From Natronohydrobacter thiooxidans (GTDB lineage: Bacteria; Pseudomonadota; Alphaproteobacteria; Rhodobacterales; Rhodobacteraceae): 64,000 nucleotides of DNA. Under the pieces are notes generated by a model. It did no database searches. It worked only from the letters and a program-made list of their open reading frames with translations, and was not told the DNA's origin. The position numbers and the translations under genes were made by a program. Of the stretch, positions 52,530 through 60,232 are shown in pieces; position 1 is the stretch's first letter, and each line of letters starts with the position of its first letter. Location: NCBI RefSeq assembly GCF_001884735.1, contig NZ_MJAP01000003.1, forward strand, positions 496,001 through 560,000, given 5' to 3'.

Positions 52530-53087
52530 ATGACTGCGCTTTCCTATCTGATGCGTCTGATCAACCTGATCAACCGGATCATCGGCAATACGTTCATGTG
52601 GTTGTCGGTGGGGATCGTGCTGGTCTGTTTCTGGGTCGTGGTCGAGCGCTATATCTTCCTGAACACGCGGCTCTGGATGCAGGATCTCTATCCCTGGATG
52701 AACGGGGTGATGTTCACTGCGGTCGCCGGATATGCGCTTTACCGCAATGACCATGTGCGGGTGGATATCTTCTACCGCCCGGCCTCGACGCTGCGCAAGG
52801 CCTGGCTCGATCTGCTGGGGGTCTGCGTGTTCCTGATGCCCTTTGCCTGGGTGGTCTGGAGCTATTGTCTGGTCTTCGTGCAGCGCTCCTGGCGGCTGGG
52901 CGAGGCTTCGGCCAATCCCGGCGGCATGCCGGGGCTGTGGGTGCTGAAAACATTCATTCTGGTTCTGGCCGTGGTGATCGCGCTGCAGGGGCTGGCGATG
53001 GCGATCCGCTCGATCCTGATCATCGCCGGGCGCGACGATCTGGTGCCGGAGGATTACAAATACAAATACGACACGGAGCACGGCTGA
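52530..53087 (+). CDS. dctQ: TRAP transporter small membrane subunit DctQ
   Basis: A 185-residue, four-helix membrane protein of DctQ type: NTFMWLSVGIVLVCFWVVVE, then WMQDLYPWMNGVMFTAVAGY, in which the QD/E pattern is typical of the family, and NDHVRVDIFYRPASTLRKAW, another hallmark. It joins DctM to form the sodium-driven importer. The C-terminal VPEDYKYKYDTEHG is basic and cytoplasmic. dctM begins one base after its stop. Confidence 0.9.
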   Translation: MTALSYLMRLINLINRIIGNTFMWLSVGIVLVCFWVVVERYIFLNTRLWMQDLYPWMNGVMFTAVAGYALYRNDHVRVDIFYRPASTLRKAWLDLLGVCVFLMPFAWVVWSYCLVFVQRSWRLGEASANPGGMPGLWVLKTFILVLAVVIALQGLAMAIRSILIIAGRDDLVPEDYKYKYDTEHG

Positions 53088-53088
53088 G

Positions 53089-54477
53089 ATGGATCCCGTT
53101 CTGATTGGCGAGATCCTCGCCGGGCTGATGTTCTTTGCCGTGATCGGCTTTCTGTTGCTCGGCTTTCCGGTGGCTTTCACACTGGCGGGCACTTCGGTGC
53201 TGTTTGCCTATCTGGGCCTCTATTTCGGTGTGTTCGACCTGTCGAACCTGCGCGCGCTGGCCGGGCGCTACACCGGCTATATGATCAATGAAGTGCTGGT
53301 CGCGGTGCCCTTGTTCATCTTCATGGGGGTGATGCTTGAGCGCAGCAATATCGCCGAGCAGTTGCTGACCACGATGGGCAGGCTCTTTGGCAATATGCGC
53401 GGGGGGCTGGGGATTTCGGTAATCCTTGTCGGCGCGCTGCTGGCGGCCTCTACCGGGGTTGTGGGGGCGACCGTGGTCACGATGGGGCTGATCTCGCTGC
53501 CCGCGATGCTGCGGGCGGGGTATGATCCGAAACTGGCCTCGGGGGCGATCTGTGCCTCGGGCACGCTGGGGCAGATCATCCCGCCCTCGACCGTGCTGAT
53601 CTTCATGGGCGACATGATCGCGGGGATGAACAGCCAAGTGCAGATGAGCCTTGGCAATTTCGCCCCCAAGACGGTTTCGGTGGGCGATCTCTTTGCGGGC
53701 GCGATCATTCCGGGGCTTCTGCTGGTCGCGCTTTATATCCTCTATATCCTCTACAAGGCGATTTTCGACCCGGAAAGCTGCCCTGCAACCCCGGTGCCGC
53801 CGGAAGAGAAGAAAGGGCTGTGGAAGGAAATCCTCTTTGCGCTGATCCCGCCCTTGCTGCTGATCGCGGCGGTGCTGGGCTCGATCCTTGGCGGGATTGC
53901 GACGCCGACCGAGGCGGCCTCGGTCGGGGCTGTGGGCGCGACGCTTCTGGCGGCGCTGCGCTGGCGGCTGTCCCTGGGCGTGTTTGTCGAGGTGGCGCGG
54001 CGCACGGCGGTGATCACCTCGATGATCTTCATCATCCTCTTCGGCGCCTCGGTCTTTGCCATCGTGTTCCGCCAGATGGGCGGCGACAATCTGGTGCGCG
54101 AGTTCCTGACCTCGATGCCGGGCGGTGCGATGGGGGCGATGATCCTGGTGATGCTGATCATGTTCATCCTCGGCTTCATTCTGGACACGTTCGAGATCAT
54201 CTTCATCGTGCTGCCGATCACCGCGCCGACGCTGCTTCTGCTGGGCGTCGATCCGGTCTGGCTGGGGGTGATGATCGGGGTGAATCTGCAGACGAGCTTC
54301 CTGACGCCGCCTTTCGGCTTCTCGCTGTTCTATCTGCGCGGGGTGGCGCCGAATTCGGTCAGCACGGGGATGATCTACAAAGGCGCGGTGCCGTTTGTGG
54401 CGCTGCAGGTCTTCGGGATCGCGCTGCTGTTCATCTTCCCCGGACTGGTGCTCTGGCTGCCCTCGGTGCTGTTCTGA
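53089..54477 (+). CDS. dctM: TRAP transporter large membrane subunit DctM
   Basis: A 462-residue membrane protein with about 12 helices, of the DctM type: LLLGFPVAFTLAGTSVLFAY near residue 22, LVAVPLFIFMGVMLERSNIA near 68, ASTGVVGATVVTMGLISLPA near 118 and PTEAASVGAVGATLLAALRW near 268. It forms the elevator-type transport domain driven by Na+. The 462-residue length is slightly above the ~430 norm because of a long hydrophilic loop at ~225-245. It ends the dctPQM operon; the third palindromic repeat begins 11 bases downstream. Confidence 0.93.
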   Translation: MDPVLIGEILAGLMFFAVIGFLLLGFPVAFTLAGTSVLFAYLGLYFGVFDLSNLRALAGRYTGYMINEVLVAVPLFIFMGVMLERSNIAEQLLTTMGRLFGNMRGGLGISVILVGALLAASTGVVGATVVTMGLISLPAMLRAGYDPKLASGAICASGTLGQIIPPSTVLIFMGDMIAGMNSQVQMSLGNFAPKTVSVGDLFAGAIIPGLLLVALYILYILYKAIFDPESCPATPVPPEEKKGLWKEILFALIPPLLLIAAVLGSILGGIATPTEAASVGAVGATLLAALRWRLSLGVFVEVARRTAVITSMIFIILFGASVFAIVFRQMGGDNLVREFLTSMPGGAMGAMILVMLIMFILGFILDTFEIIFIVLPITAPTLLLLGVDPVWLGVMIGVNLQTSFLTPPFGFSLFYLRGVAPNSVSTGMIYKGAVPFVALQVFGIALLFIFPGLVLWLPSVLF

Positions 54478-54488
54478 GCGGGGTTTGC

Positions 54489-54517
54489 GTAGGGTGCGTG
54501 CTCAGCACGCACCCTAC
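54489..54517. repeat. dispersed palindromic repeat, copy 3
   Basis: Perfect 14-bp arms GTAGGGTGCGTGCT (54489-54502) and AGCACGCACCCTAC (54504-54517) around one C. It lies between the convergent dctM and cobS genes. On the minus strand the TAG at the start of the arm is the cobS stop codon (54514-54516). Confidence 0.92.
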
Positions 54518-55269
54518 CGTCCCGCCACCAGCACCAGAAGCCCCGCGATCTCGGCCAGTTGCTGCCCCGCGCCCAGGACATCGCCGGTCTGCCCGCCAAG
54601 ACGGCGGCGCGCGAATGTGGCCAGCCCGAGCGTGAGGGCAAGCTGGGCGACAATGACCGCCAGCAGGGGCAGCAGGGGCAGGAGCGCCGCCGCCGGGGCC
54701 AGCGCCAGCAGCGCCGCCGCGCCCAGCATCCGCCCGGTCACCGCCTTTGCGGCATGGCCCAGCCCATCGGCGCGGGCGGGGGGCAGGAGTGTCAGCAACA
54801 GCACCGGGGCCAGACGGCTGAGCATGGCCAGCGCCACAAGCGCCGCCAGCGCGAGGGGCAGATCCGTTTCCGCCAGCAGCAGCAGCGCCTGCCAGCGGAG
54901 GCCGACCGAGAGGATCAGCGCCAGCGCGCCATAGCTGCCGATACGCGAATCGCGCAGGATCTCCAGCCTGCGCGCGGGGCTCTGCCCGCCCCAGATGCCA
55001 TCGGCGCAATCCGCGAGCCCGTCCTCATGAAGCGCGCCGGTCAGCGCGATCTGCACCATGAGCGCGATCAGGACGGCCAGCGGCAAGGGCAGGACAGTGG
55101 CCGCCAGCGCGAGGGCGAGCGCCGCGCCGCCGCCCACGGCGAGCCCGGCCAGCGGAAAGGCCCAGGCGCTTGCACCGATCCCCGGCACCGGGTCGTGCAG
55201 CCGTCCGGCTGGCAGGCGCGTCAGCAGCATCAGGGCCAGCCGCGCCTCTGCCAGCCGGGCGCGGATCAT
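54514..55269 (-). CDS. cobS: adenosylcobinamide-GDP ribazoletransferase
   Basis: A 251-residue membrane enzyme with about six helices. The CobS signature is ALHEDGLADCADGIWGG with its acidic metal-binding residues, followed by RRLEILRDSRIGSYGALALI. It joins alpha-ribazole to adenosylcobinamide-GDP in the last step of cobalamin assembly. It overlaps cobT by 4 bases and is last in the cobU-cobT-cobS transcript. Its stop codon comes from the palindromic repeat, which may have replaced the original end of the gene. Confidence 0.93.
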   Translation of the reverse strand: MIRARLAEARLALMLLTRLPAGRLHDPVPGIGASAWAFPLAGLAVGGGAALALALAATVLPLPLAVLIALMVQIALTGALHEDGLADCADGIWGGQSPARRLEILRDSRIGSYGALALILSVGLRWQALLLLAETDLPLALAALVALAMLSRLAPVLLLTLLPPARADGLGHAAKAVTGRMLGAAALLALAPAAALLPLLPLLAVIVAQLALTLGLATFARRRLGGQTGDVLGAGQQLAEIAGLLVLVAGR

Positions 55270-56270
55270 GCGCCGGAGACCCCGGCCTCGGCGAAGGTGG
55301 CCATGCCGTTATGGCAGGCCAGTGCCGCGCGCAGAATGCCCAGTGCCAGCGCCGCGCCCGAGCCTTCGCCCAGCCGCATGTCGAAATCCAGCACCGGCTT
55401 TTGTCCGAGTGCCGCCAGCAAGCGGCGGTGGCCGGGTTCGGCCGAGGCATGGCCCACGAGACAATGCGCGAGATGGCGCGCGTCTGCGGCATGCAGGCAG
55501 GCCGCCGCTGCGGTGCAGATGAAACCATCCAGGATCACCGGGATGCGATGCGCGCGTGCCGCCAGCACCGCGCCGCAGATCGCCGCCTGTTCGCGCCCGC
55601 CAAGGGCTGCCAGAACCTGCATCGGCGCAAGCCCGGCATGGCGGCGCAGGCCCGTCTCGATGGCCGCGATCTTGCGCGCGACGCCTGTCGCATCCGAGCC
55701 GGTGCCGGGGCCGACCCATTCCGCCGCACTGCCACCAAAAAGCGCCGCCGCGAGGGCTGCCGCGACGGTCGAATTGCCGATGCCCATTTCGCCAAGGATC
55801 AGGATATCCGCGCCCGCATCCACCGCCTGCGCGCCACGGGTGATGGCGGCCAGTGTCTCGGCCTCGCTCATGGCAGGGCCGGTGGTGAAATCGCCCGTGG
55901 GCTGGTCCAGATCCAGTGCCACGACCTGCAGGTCCGCGCCATTCACTGCGCAAAGCTGGTTGATCGCCGCCCCGCCCGCTTCGAAATTCGCCACCATCTG
56001 CGCGGTCACGGCCTGCGGAAACGGGTTCACGCCCTGCGCGCAGATGCCGTGATTGCCCGCGAAGATCAGCGCCTGCGCGCGGGCGATCTGCGGGCGCTCG
56101 CTGCCCTGCCATCCGGCCATGAAGATCGCCAGTTCCTCCAGCCGCCCCAGCGCGCCGGGGGGTTTGGTCAGGCTGTTCTGGCGCGCAAGGGCTGCCTTGC
56201 GCGCGCCCTCATCGGCTTGCGGCAGCGACCCGGCCAGAGCGGCGATCTGCGACAGCGTGGTGATTTCCAT
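55266..56270 (-). CDS. cobT: nicotinate-nucleotide-dimethylbenzimidazole phosphoribosyltransferase
   Basis: A 334-residue soluble enzyme of usual length. It has the CobT patterns LTKPPGALGRLEELAIFMAG, ALIFAGNHGICAQGVNPFP, DILILGEMGIGNSTVAAALA and LLAALGQKPVLDFDMRLGEG, the last of which holds the catalytic Glu near the C-terminus. It transfers phosphoribose from nicotinate mononucleotide to 5,6-dimethylbenzimidazole, making alpha-ribazole phosphate for the lower ligand of B12. It follows cobU directly, stop and start being adjacent. Confidence 0.95.
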   Translation of the reverse strand: MEITTLSQIAALAGSLPQADEGARKAALARQNSLTKPPGALGRLEELAIFMAGWQGSERPQIARAQALIFAGNHGICAQGVNPFPQAVTAQMVANFEAGGAAINQLCAVNGADLQVVALDLDQPTGDFTTGPAMSEAETLAAITRGAQAVDAGADILILGEMGIGNSTVAAALAAALFGGSAAEWVGPGTGSDATGVARKIAAIETGLRRHAGLAPMQVLAALGGREQAAICGAVLAARAHRIPVILDGFICTAAAACLHAADARHLAHCLVGHASAEPGHRRLLAALGQKPVLDFDMRLGEGSGAALALGILRAALACHNGMATFAEAGVSGA

Positions 56271-56774
56271 TCATTTCATCCTCAGTGACAGGCCGGCGGC
56301 GGTGAAATGCACCTCATCGGCGGCGGCGGCGACAGTTTGATTGAGCCAGCCCTGCGCGTCGCGAAACCGCCGGGCCAATGCGTTTTCGGGCACGATCCCC
56401 ATGCCCAGCTCATTGCTGACGAAGACCACGGGGCTGGATTGCGCGCGCGCGAGGGTCAGCATGTCCTCTGCCGCCGCGCGCCAGTCCTGATCGGCGAGCA
56501 TCAGATTGGTCAGCCACAGGGTCAGGCAATCGACCAGCCGGGGCTGACCTTCTGATGCGCGCAGTGCGGCGATCAGATCGCGCGGGGCGGAAAGCGTGCA
56601 CCATTCCGGGCCGCGCCGCGCCTGATGCTGGGCGATGCGCGCGGCCATCTCGGTATCCCAGGCTTCGGCGGTCGCGATATAGGTCGCGGGCTGGCCAAGC
56701 GCCAGTGTCGCGGCTTCCGCCAGACGGCTTTTGCCCGACCGCGCGCCCCCAAGATACAGCAGAATCCGTGCCAT
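56271..56774 (-). CDS. cobU: adenosylcobinamide kinase/adenosylcobinamide-phosphate guanylyltransferase
   Basis: A 167-residue CobU/CobP protein of normal size. The P-loop is YLGGARSGKSRLAEAATL near residue 9; ATAEAWDTEMAARIAQHQARR has the guanylylated His region; LVDCLTLWLTNLML (Walker B-like) and FVSNELGMGIVPENALARRF complete the family pattern. It phosphorylates adenosylcobinamide and then forms the GDP derivative. The start at 56774 begins exactly at the family N-terminus. It leads the minus-strand cob operon, 66 bases from the divergent cobC-like gene, too little room for a cobalamin riboswitch. Confidence 0.93.
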   Translation of the reverse strand: MARILLYLGGARSGKSRLAEAATLALGQPATYIATAEAWDTEMAARIAQHQARRGPEWCTLSAPRDLIAALRASEGQPRLVDCLTLWLTNLMLADQDWRAAAEDMLTLARAQSSPVVFVSNELGMGIVPENALARRFRDAQGWLNQTVAAAADEVHFTAAGLSLRMK

Positions 56775-56840
56775 GCTTGCCCTTGCCCCTTTCGCGTTCG
56801 TAAAGCAGATAAGGGAGGCTGGCTTCAAGGAGAAATGCGC

Positions 56841-57398
56841 ATGGCGCGACTGAGGATCATCCGCCATGCGCCGGCCCTGCACGGCGGGGCATTGGCCGGG
56901 CGGCGCGATGTGGCGGCCGATCTGGGCGATGGCGTGCGACTGGCAGCGCTGCGGGCGGTGCTGGGCGATGGGGCGCGGGTGGTGACAAGCCCCGCGCTGC
57001 GCTGCCTGCAGACCGCAGAGGCGCTGTTTCCGGGCGTGGCACGCAGGCAGGATGCGCGGCTCTGGGAGCAGGATTTCGGTGCGTGGGAGGGGATGGGTTT
57101 TGACGCCCTGCCCGATCTGGGGCCGATGTCGCGGGCGGAACTGGCGGCGCATTGCCCGCCGGGGGGCGAGAGTTTCGACCGCCTCTGCGCCCGCGTCTGG
57201 CCTGCGTTGCACGAGATTGCGGCGAGCGGGGATGCGGTGATCGTGGCGCATGCGGGCGTGATCCGGGCGGGGCTTGCGCTGGTGCTGGACAGCCCGGCGC
57301 AGGGGCTGGCGTTCGAGGTGGCACCGCTCTCGCTGACCGAATTGCAGCAGATCGGGGCGCTCTGGTCGGTTGCTTGCGTGAACTGGCAGGCGCGATGA
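56841..57398 (+). CDS. histidine phosphatase family protein, probable alpha-ribazole phosphatase
   Basis: A 185-residue phosphoglycerate-mutase-like phosphatase. The phospho-His is in RLRIIRHAPALHGG; VVTSPALRCLQTAEALF and EQDFGAWEGMGFDALPDLGP follow, and the second His is in VIVAHAGVIRAGLALVL. In the cobalamin setting it is most likely CobC, removing phosphate from alpha-ribazole 5'-phosphate. The start at 56841 is 8 bases after AAGGAG. It overlaps the kinase gene downstream as ATGA. Confidence 0.82.
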   Translation: MARLRIIRHAPALHGGALAGRRDVAADLGDGVRLAALRAVLGDGARVVTSPALRCLQTAEALFPGVARRQDARLWEQDFGAWEGMGFDALPDLGPMSRAELAAHCPPGGESFDRLCARVWPALHEIAASGDAVIVAHAGVIRAGLALVLDSPAQGLAFEVAPLSLTELQQIGALWSVACVNWQAR

Positions 57399-58177
57399 GG
57401 ATCCGGGTCGCGGGGCATTTCGGGGAATGGCTGCAGGGGCGACTGGGGGCTGATGGCCCGGTGGTGCTGGTGACGCTGCCCTGCCCTGCCCTTGCGCTGG
57501 AAGGGAGCGCGCTGCCGGGGCCGATGCGGGTGCAGGGCATGACCGCGCGGGCTGCGCGGGAATTCCTGCGGCCCTTGGGCCTGCGCCTGCCGGGGCGGGT
57601 GCGATTGCGGGCGGGGGTCGCGCCCGGTCTGGGCTGCGGCATGTCCACGGCGCGACTGGTGGCGCTGGCAGGGCTGGCCGGATGGGACGGGCCGCCCGAG
57701 GCGCTGGCGCAGGTCTGTGTAGAGTTTGAGGGCGCGAGTGACCCGCTGATGTTCGCGCGGCCTGAGCGGCTGCTCTGGGCCTCGCGGCTGGGCCTCGCGC
57801 TGGACGCGCTGCCTGCGCTGCCGCGCCATGATCTGATCGGGGGTTTTTTCGGCGGGCCGGTGCGGACGGAGCCGCAGGATGAGCGGTTTCCCGACATCTC
57901 GGATCTGATCGCCGGGTGGCAGGAAGCGCGCGATCTGGCGGGTTTCGCCGCGCTGGCCAGTGAAAGCGCGCAGCGGACCTTGGCCCTGCGCGGGCCAAGG
58001 GGCGACCCGATCGCCGCGCTGGCGCGGGAATTGGGCGCTCTGGGCCATGTCATCGCCCATACCGGCGCGGCGCGCGGGCTGATCTTCGGCCCCGGCACCG
58101 TGCCTGCCCATGCGCGCGACGCGTTGCGCGCAGCGGGCTTGCGCGGGGTGATGCAGATGAGGGCGGGCGGGGCATGA
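57395..58177 (+). CDS. GHMP kinase-like protein, probable L-threonine kinase (PduX/BluE type)
   Basis: A 260-residue GHMP-fold protein. The N-terminal MRIRVAGHFGEWLQGRLG is typical of PduX-like threonine kinases (GxxGExxQG pattern), and the phosphate loop is GVAPGLGCGMSTARLVALAG, here with Gly-Cys-Gly-Met-Ser. L-threonine kinase makes threonine phosphate, the precursor of the aminopropanol arm of cobalamin; a homologue named BluE serves this role in Rhodobacter. Coupling by ATGA overlaps to the cobC-like and cobD genes on both sides supports the call. Confidence 0.78.
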   Translation: MRIRVAGHFGEWLQGRLGADGPVVLVTLPCPALALEGSALPGPMRVQGMTARAAREFLRPLGLRLPGRVRLRAGVAPGLGCGMSTARLVALAGLAGWDGPPEALAQVCVEFEGASDPLMFARPERLLWASRLGLALDALPALPRHDLIGGFFGGPVRTEPQDERFPDISDLIAGWQEARDLAGFAALASESAQRTLALRGPRGDPIAALARELGALGHVIAHTGAARGLIFGPGTVPAHARDALRAAGLRGVMQMRAGGA

Positions 58178-59118
58178 GCTTTGCGGACCCAAGTTTTGCG
58201 GGTATGATGCTGGTGGCGCTGGCGCTTGATCTGCTGCTTGGCTGGCCTGCCTGGCTCTTCGCGCGGATCGGCCATCCGGTGACATGGGCTGGCGCGCTGA
58301 TTGCCGCGCTGGAGCGGCGCTGGAACCACGGCAGACAGCGCCGCGCCAAGGGGGGGGCGTTGGTGCTGGGGCTGGTGGGGCTGGCGGCGGGCGTGGGTCT
58401 GGCGCTGCAGGCGCTGCTGCCCGGCGGCTGGGCGGGCGTGCTGATCGGCGGGGTGCTGGCCTGGCCGCTGGTCGCGCTGCGGGCGATGCATGATCATGTC
58501 ACTGCTGTCGCGCGCCCCCTGCAGGCGGGCGATCTGGAGGGCGCGCGCGGGGCGGTGGCGATGATCGTCGGGCGCGATGTGAGCCAGCTTGATACGGCGG
58601 GCGTGGCGCGCGCCGGGCTGGAGAGCCTGGCCGAAAACACCTCTGACGGGATCGTGGCCCCGGTCTTCTGGGGGGCGGTGCTGGGGCTGCCGGGGATTGC
58701 GGCCTATAAGGCGATCAACACGCTGGATTCGATGGTCGGGCATAAGAGCGACCGCTACCGGGCCTTCGGCTGGGCCTCGGCGCGGCTCGATGATCTGGTG
58801 AACCTGATCCCGGCGCGGCTGACCGGGGCGCTGTTTGCGCTGGTCTCTGGCCGCGCGGGCGCATGGCGCTGCATGAGGCGCGACGCGGGCAAGCACCGCT
58901 CGCCCAATGCGGGCTGGCCAGAGGCGGCGATGGCCGGGGCTCTGGGGGTCCGCCTGTCAGGGCCGCGCGCCTATGGCGATCAGGTCGCGCCCGAGCCCTG
59001 GGTCAATGACGGCGCGCCCGATCCGGGGCCGGATGATCTGGGCCGGGGCCTAAGGGTCTATGCCCGCGCGATGACGGGGATGGCGCTTCTGCTGGCGGTG
59101 GTCTGGGGGCTGGGGTGA
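58174..59118 (+). CDS. cobD: adenosylcobinamide-phosphate synthase (CbiB/CobD family)
   Basis: A 314-residue membrane protein with about five helices. Family patterns include ALALDLLLGWPAWLFARIGH, GLESLAENTSDGIVAPVFWG, AYKAINTLDSMVGHKSDRYR and GKHRSPNAGWPEAAMAGALG. It attaches the aminopropanol (or its phosphate) to adenosylcobyric acid. In the Rhodobacter/Pseudomonas naming it is CobD, in the Salmonella naming CbiB. Start overlaps the kinase stop by 4 bases. With cobS, cobT and cobU this makes the window a nucleotide-loop assembly locus; ring-synthesis genes are not here. Confidence 0.92.
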   Translation: MSFADPSFAGMMLVALALDLLLGWPAWLFARIGHPVTWAGALIAALERRWNHGRQRRAKGGALVLGLVGLAAGVGLALQALLPGGWAGVLIGGVLAWPLVALRAMHDHVTAVARPLQAGDLEGARGAVAMIVGRDVSQLDTAGVARAGLESLAENTSDGIVAPVFWGAVLGLPGIAAYKAINTLDSMVGHKSDRYRAFGWASARLDDLVNLIPARLTGALFALVSGRAGAWRCMRRDAGKHRSPNAGWPEAAMAGALGVRLSGPRAYGDQVAPEPWVNDGAPDPGPDDLGRGLRVYARAMTGMALLLAVVWGLG

Positions 59119-59180
59119 AGAACGTTGTGATCATTCCCAGCTTATGACAGTCTCGGGCCTTTCGATGCGGGAACGGCGGT

Positions 59181-59528
59181 ATGAAGTTCAAGGTCACAGA
59201 GGACTGGAAGGCAAGTTATCTGGATCCGATATGTTTACAGGCCGGAGACCTGCTTTATCTCACGGGCCGTCAGGACAACTGGGATGGTCACATCTGGCTC
59301 TGGGCCAAATCTGCAGGCGGCTTGGAGGGCTGGATACCGGATAGCATCGTCAGAAAAACAAACACTGGCTATGTCGCAACTGAAGATTACACTGCCGCTG
59401 AACTTACTTGCCGGGCTGGCCAAGTTGTCACGAGAGAAAAGGAAACGCATGGCTGGGTATTCTGCCGGTTGCCGGACGGTCCTGTCGGCTGGATTCCGCT
59501 GAAGAACCTTGCATCGATCGTCGGATAA
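59181..59528 (+). CDS. small protein with two SH3-like domains
   Basis: A 115-residue soluble protein. Two SH3-like beta-barrel repeats are visible: GDLLYLTGRQDNWDGHIWLW with GLEGWIPDSIV, and GQVVTREKETHGWVFCRLP with GPVGWIPLKNL. The repeated GWIP motif supports an internal duplication. There is no signal peptide. Composition is somewhat less GC-rich than the cob genes. It is 62 bases after cobD; no link to cobalamin is evident. SH3-like modules of this sort mediate binding to peptides or cell-wall material, so a partner protein is likely but unknown. Confidence 0.7.
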   Translation: MKFKVTEDWKASYLDPICLQAGDLLYLTGRQDNWDGHIWLWAKSAGGLEGWIPDSIVRKTNTGYVATEDYTAAELTCRAGQVVTREKETHGWVFCRLPDGPVGWIPLKNLASIVG

Positions 59529-59680
59529 AGGCTGTCCCCCGCGCGATCTCGTATCCCTCCTCCCCTGCGATGACCCGGAGCGCCGCGCGGGGGCGTCTCC
59601 GAGAGTGTCGGCCTTGCGGGAACGCGCCGAAATCGAATCCCGCGACAACGACAAGCTGCTGCGCGAACCGGTCGGGCGGC

Positions 59681-59804
59681 TAGCTCCTCGACACTCAGGA
59701 CAATCGGCAATCTGCCGGGCTCGCGATGAAACTGCATGACGCGCGGGCGGCGGGAAAATGATGCGCAGGGTGAAGGTGATGGCCGACACGCCATCCTGTC
59801 TCAT
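59681..59804 (-). pseudogene. frameshifted remnant of a tyrosine recombinase
   Basis: On the minus strand, GVSAITFTLRIIF (about 59794-59754) and, in another frame, FHREPGRLPIVLSVEELA (about 59734-59681) resemble consecutive segments of XerC/D-like integrases of the type that accompanies IS91 elements (usual pattern SALRFFF..TL, then REPRRLPVVLSxEEVARLL). Catalytic Arg, His and Tyr segments are missing. I read it as a decayed, truncated copy; the match is short. Confidence 0.45.
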
Positions 59805-59933
59805 CCTGAGCTGACAGGCGCGCCGATCTCTCTGCTGCAGTGCTTCGTCCGCCGCTTGGTATCTACGGCTGAACACCAGTTCTTCCGCGAACCGGACACT
59901 CACCGACGCCGCGGCATTCGGCAAAATGGACCC

Positions 59934-60027
59934 TATAGCGGGTTGCATTCATTGGCATTCATGCGCCCCGCTATAACTTATTGTGGTCGCATGTTTTGAT
60001 GCGCAAAACCGGAGACCAGTTTTGCGC
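59934..60027. repeat. composite intergenic palindrome
   Basis: Two inverted repeats lie in tandem: TATAGCGGG (59934-59942) with CCCGCTATA (59967-59975), and GCGCAAAAC (60001-60009) with GTTTTGCGC (60019-60027). The second, with flanking GCATG words, recalls the AAAACCGG-centred intergenic palindromes widespread in alphaproteobacteria. Only one copy occurs in this window. Confidence 0.55.
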
Positions 60028-60169
60028 GGGCATGCTCTAAGCCGACCTCGGATGCAGCGCAGCGACATGTGGTATACAGCGTATGTCGATGTCAGCTTGT
60101 CGTCATGGGAGGGCATGGCGGCGCGGGATCAGGCAGGGACTGCATGGGCCGTGAGTGCCCGGTGAGAAT

Positions 60170-60193
60170 AGTAGCCCGGAGAACCGGGCTACT
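60170..60193 (-). terminator. stem-loop downstream of the ABC sugar operon
   Basis: A perfect 10-bp stem, AGTAGCCCGG (60170-60179) and CCGGGCTACT (60184-60193), with an AGAA loop. It lies 40 bases past the stop of the binding-protein gene on the minus strand and is followed there by TATTCTC. It probably ends the operon. Confidence 0.7.
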
Positions 60194-60232
60194 CCCTGCG
60201 CCTGAACAGGCTGATCTCTTCGACTCTCCGGC

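Larger units (their letters stand above)
59529..60169. other. decayed intergenic zone between the SH3 gene and the ABC operon
   Basis: No intact gene is seen. The left half contains the recombinase remnant. The right half (59930-60060) contains two nested or adjacent palindromes. Open frames in several phases (for example 59736-59999) have no recognisable product. The mixture of mobile-element debris and repeats suggests a site of past insertions. Confidence 0.5.

Noticed and set aside
56857..58896. Long minus-strand open frames opposite the cobC-like, kinase and cobD genes
   Set aside because: Proline/arginine-rich shadows; the plus-strand genes are linked by ATGA overlaps and have catalytic motifs.
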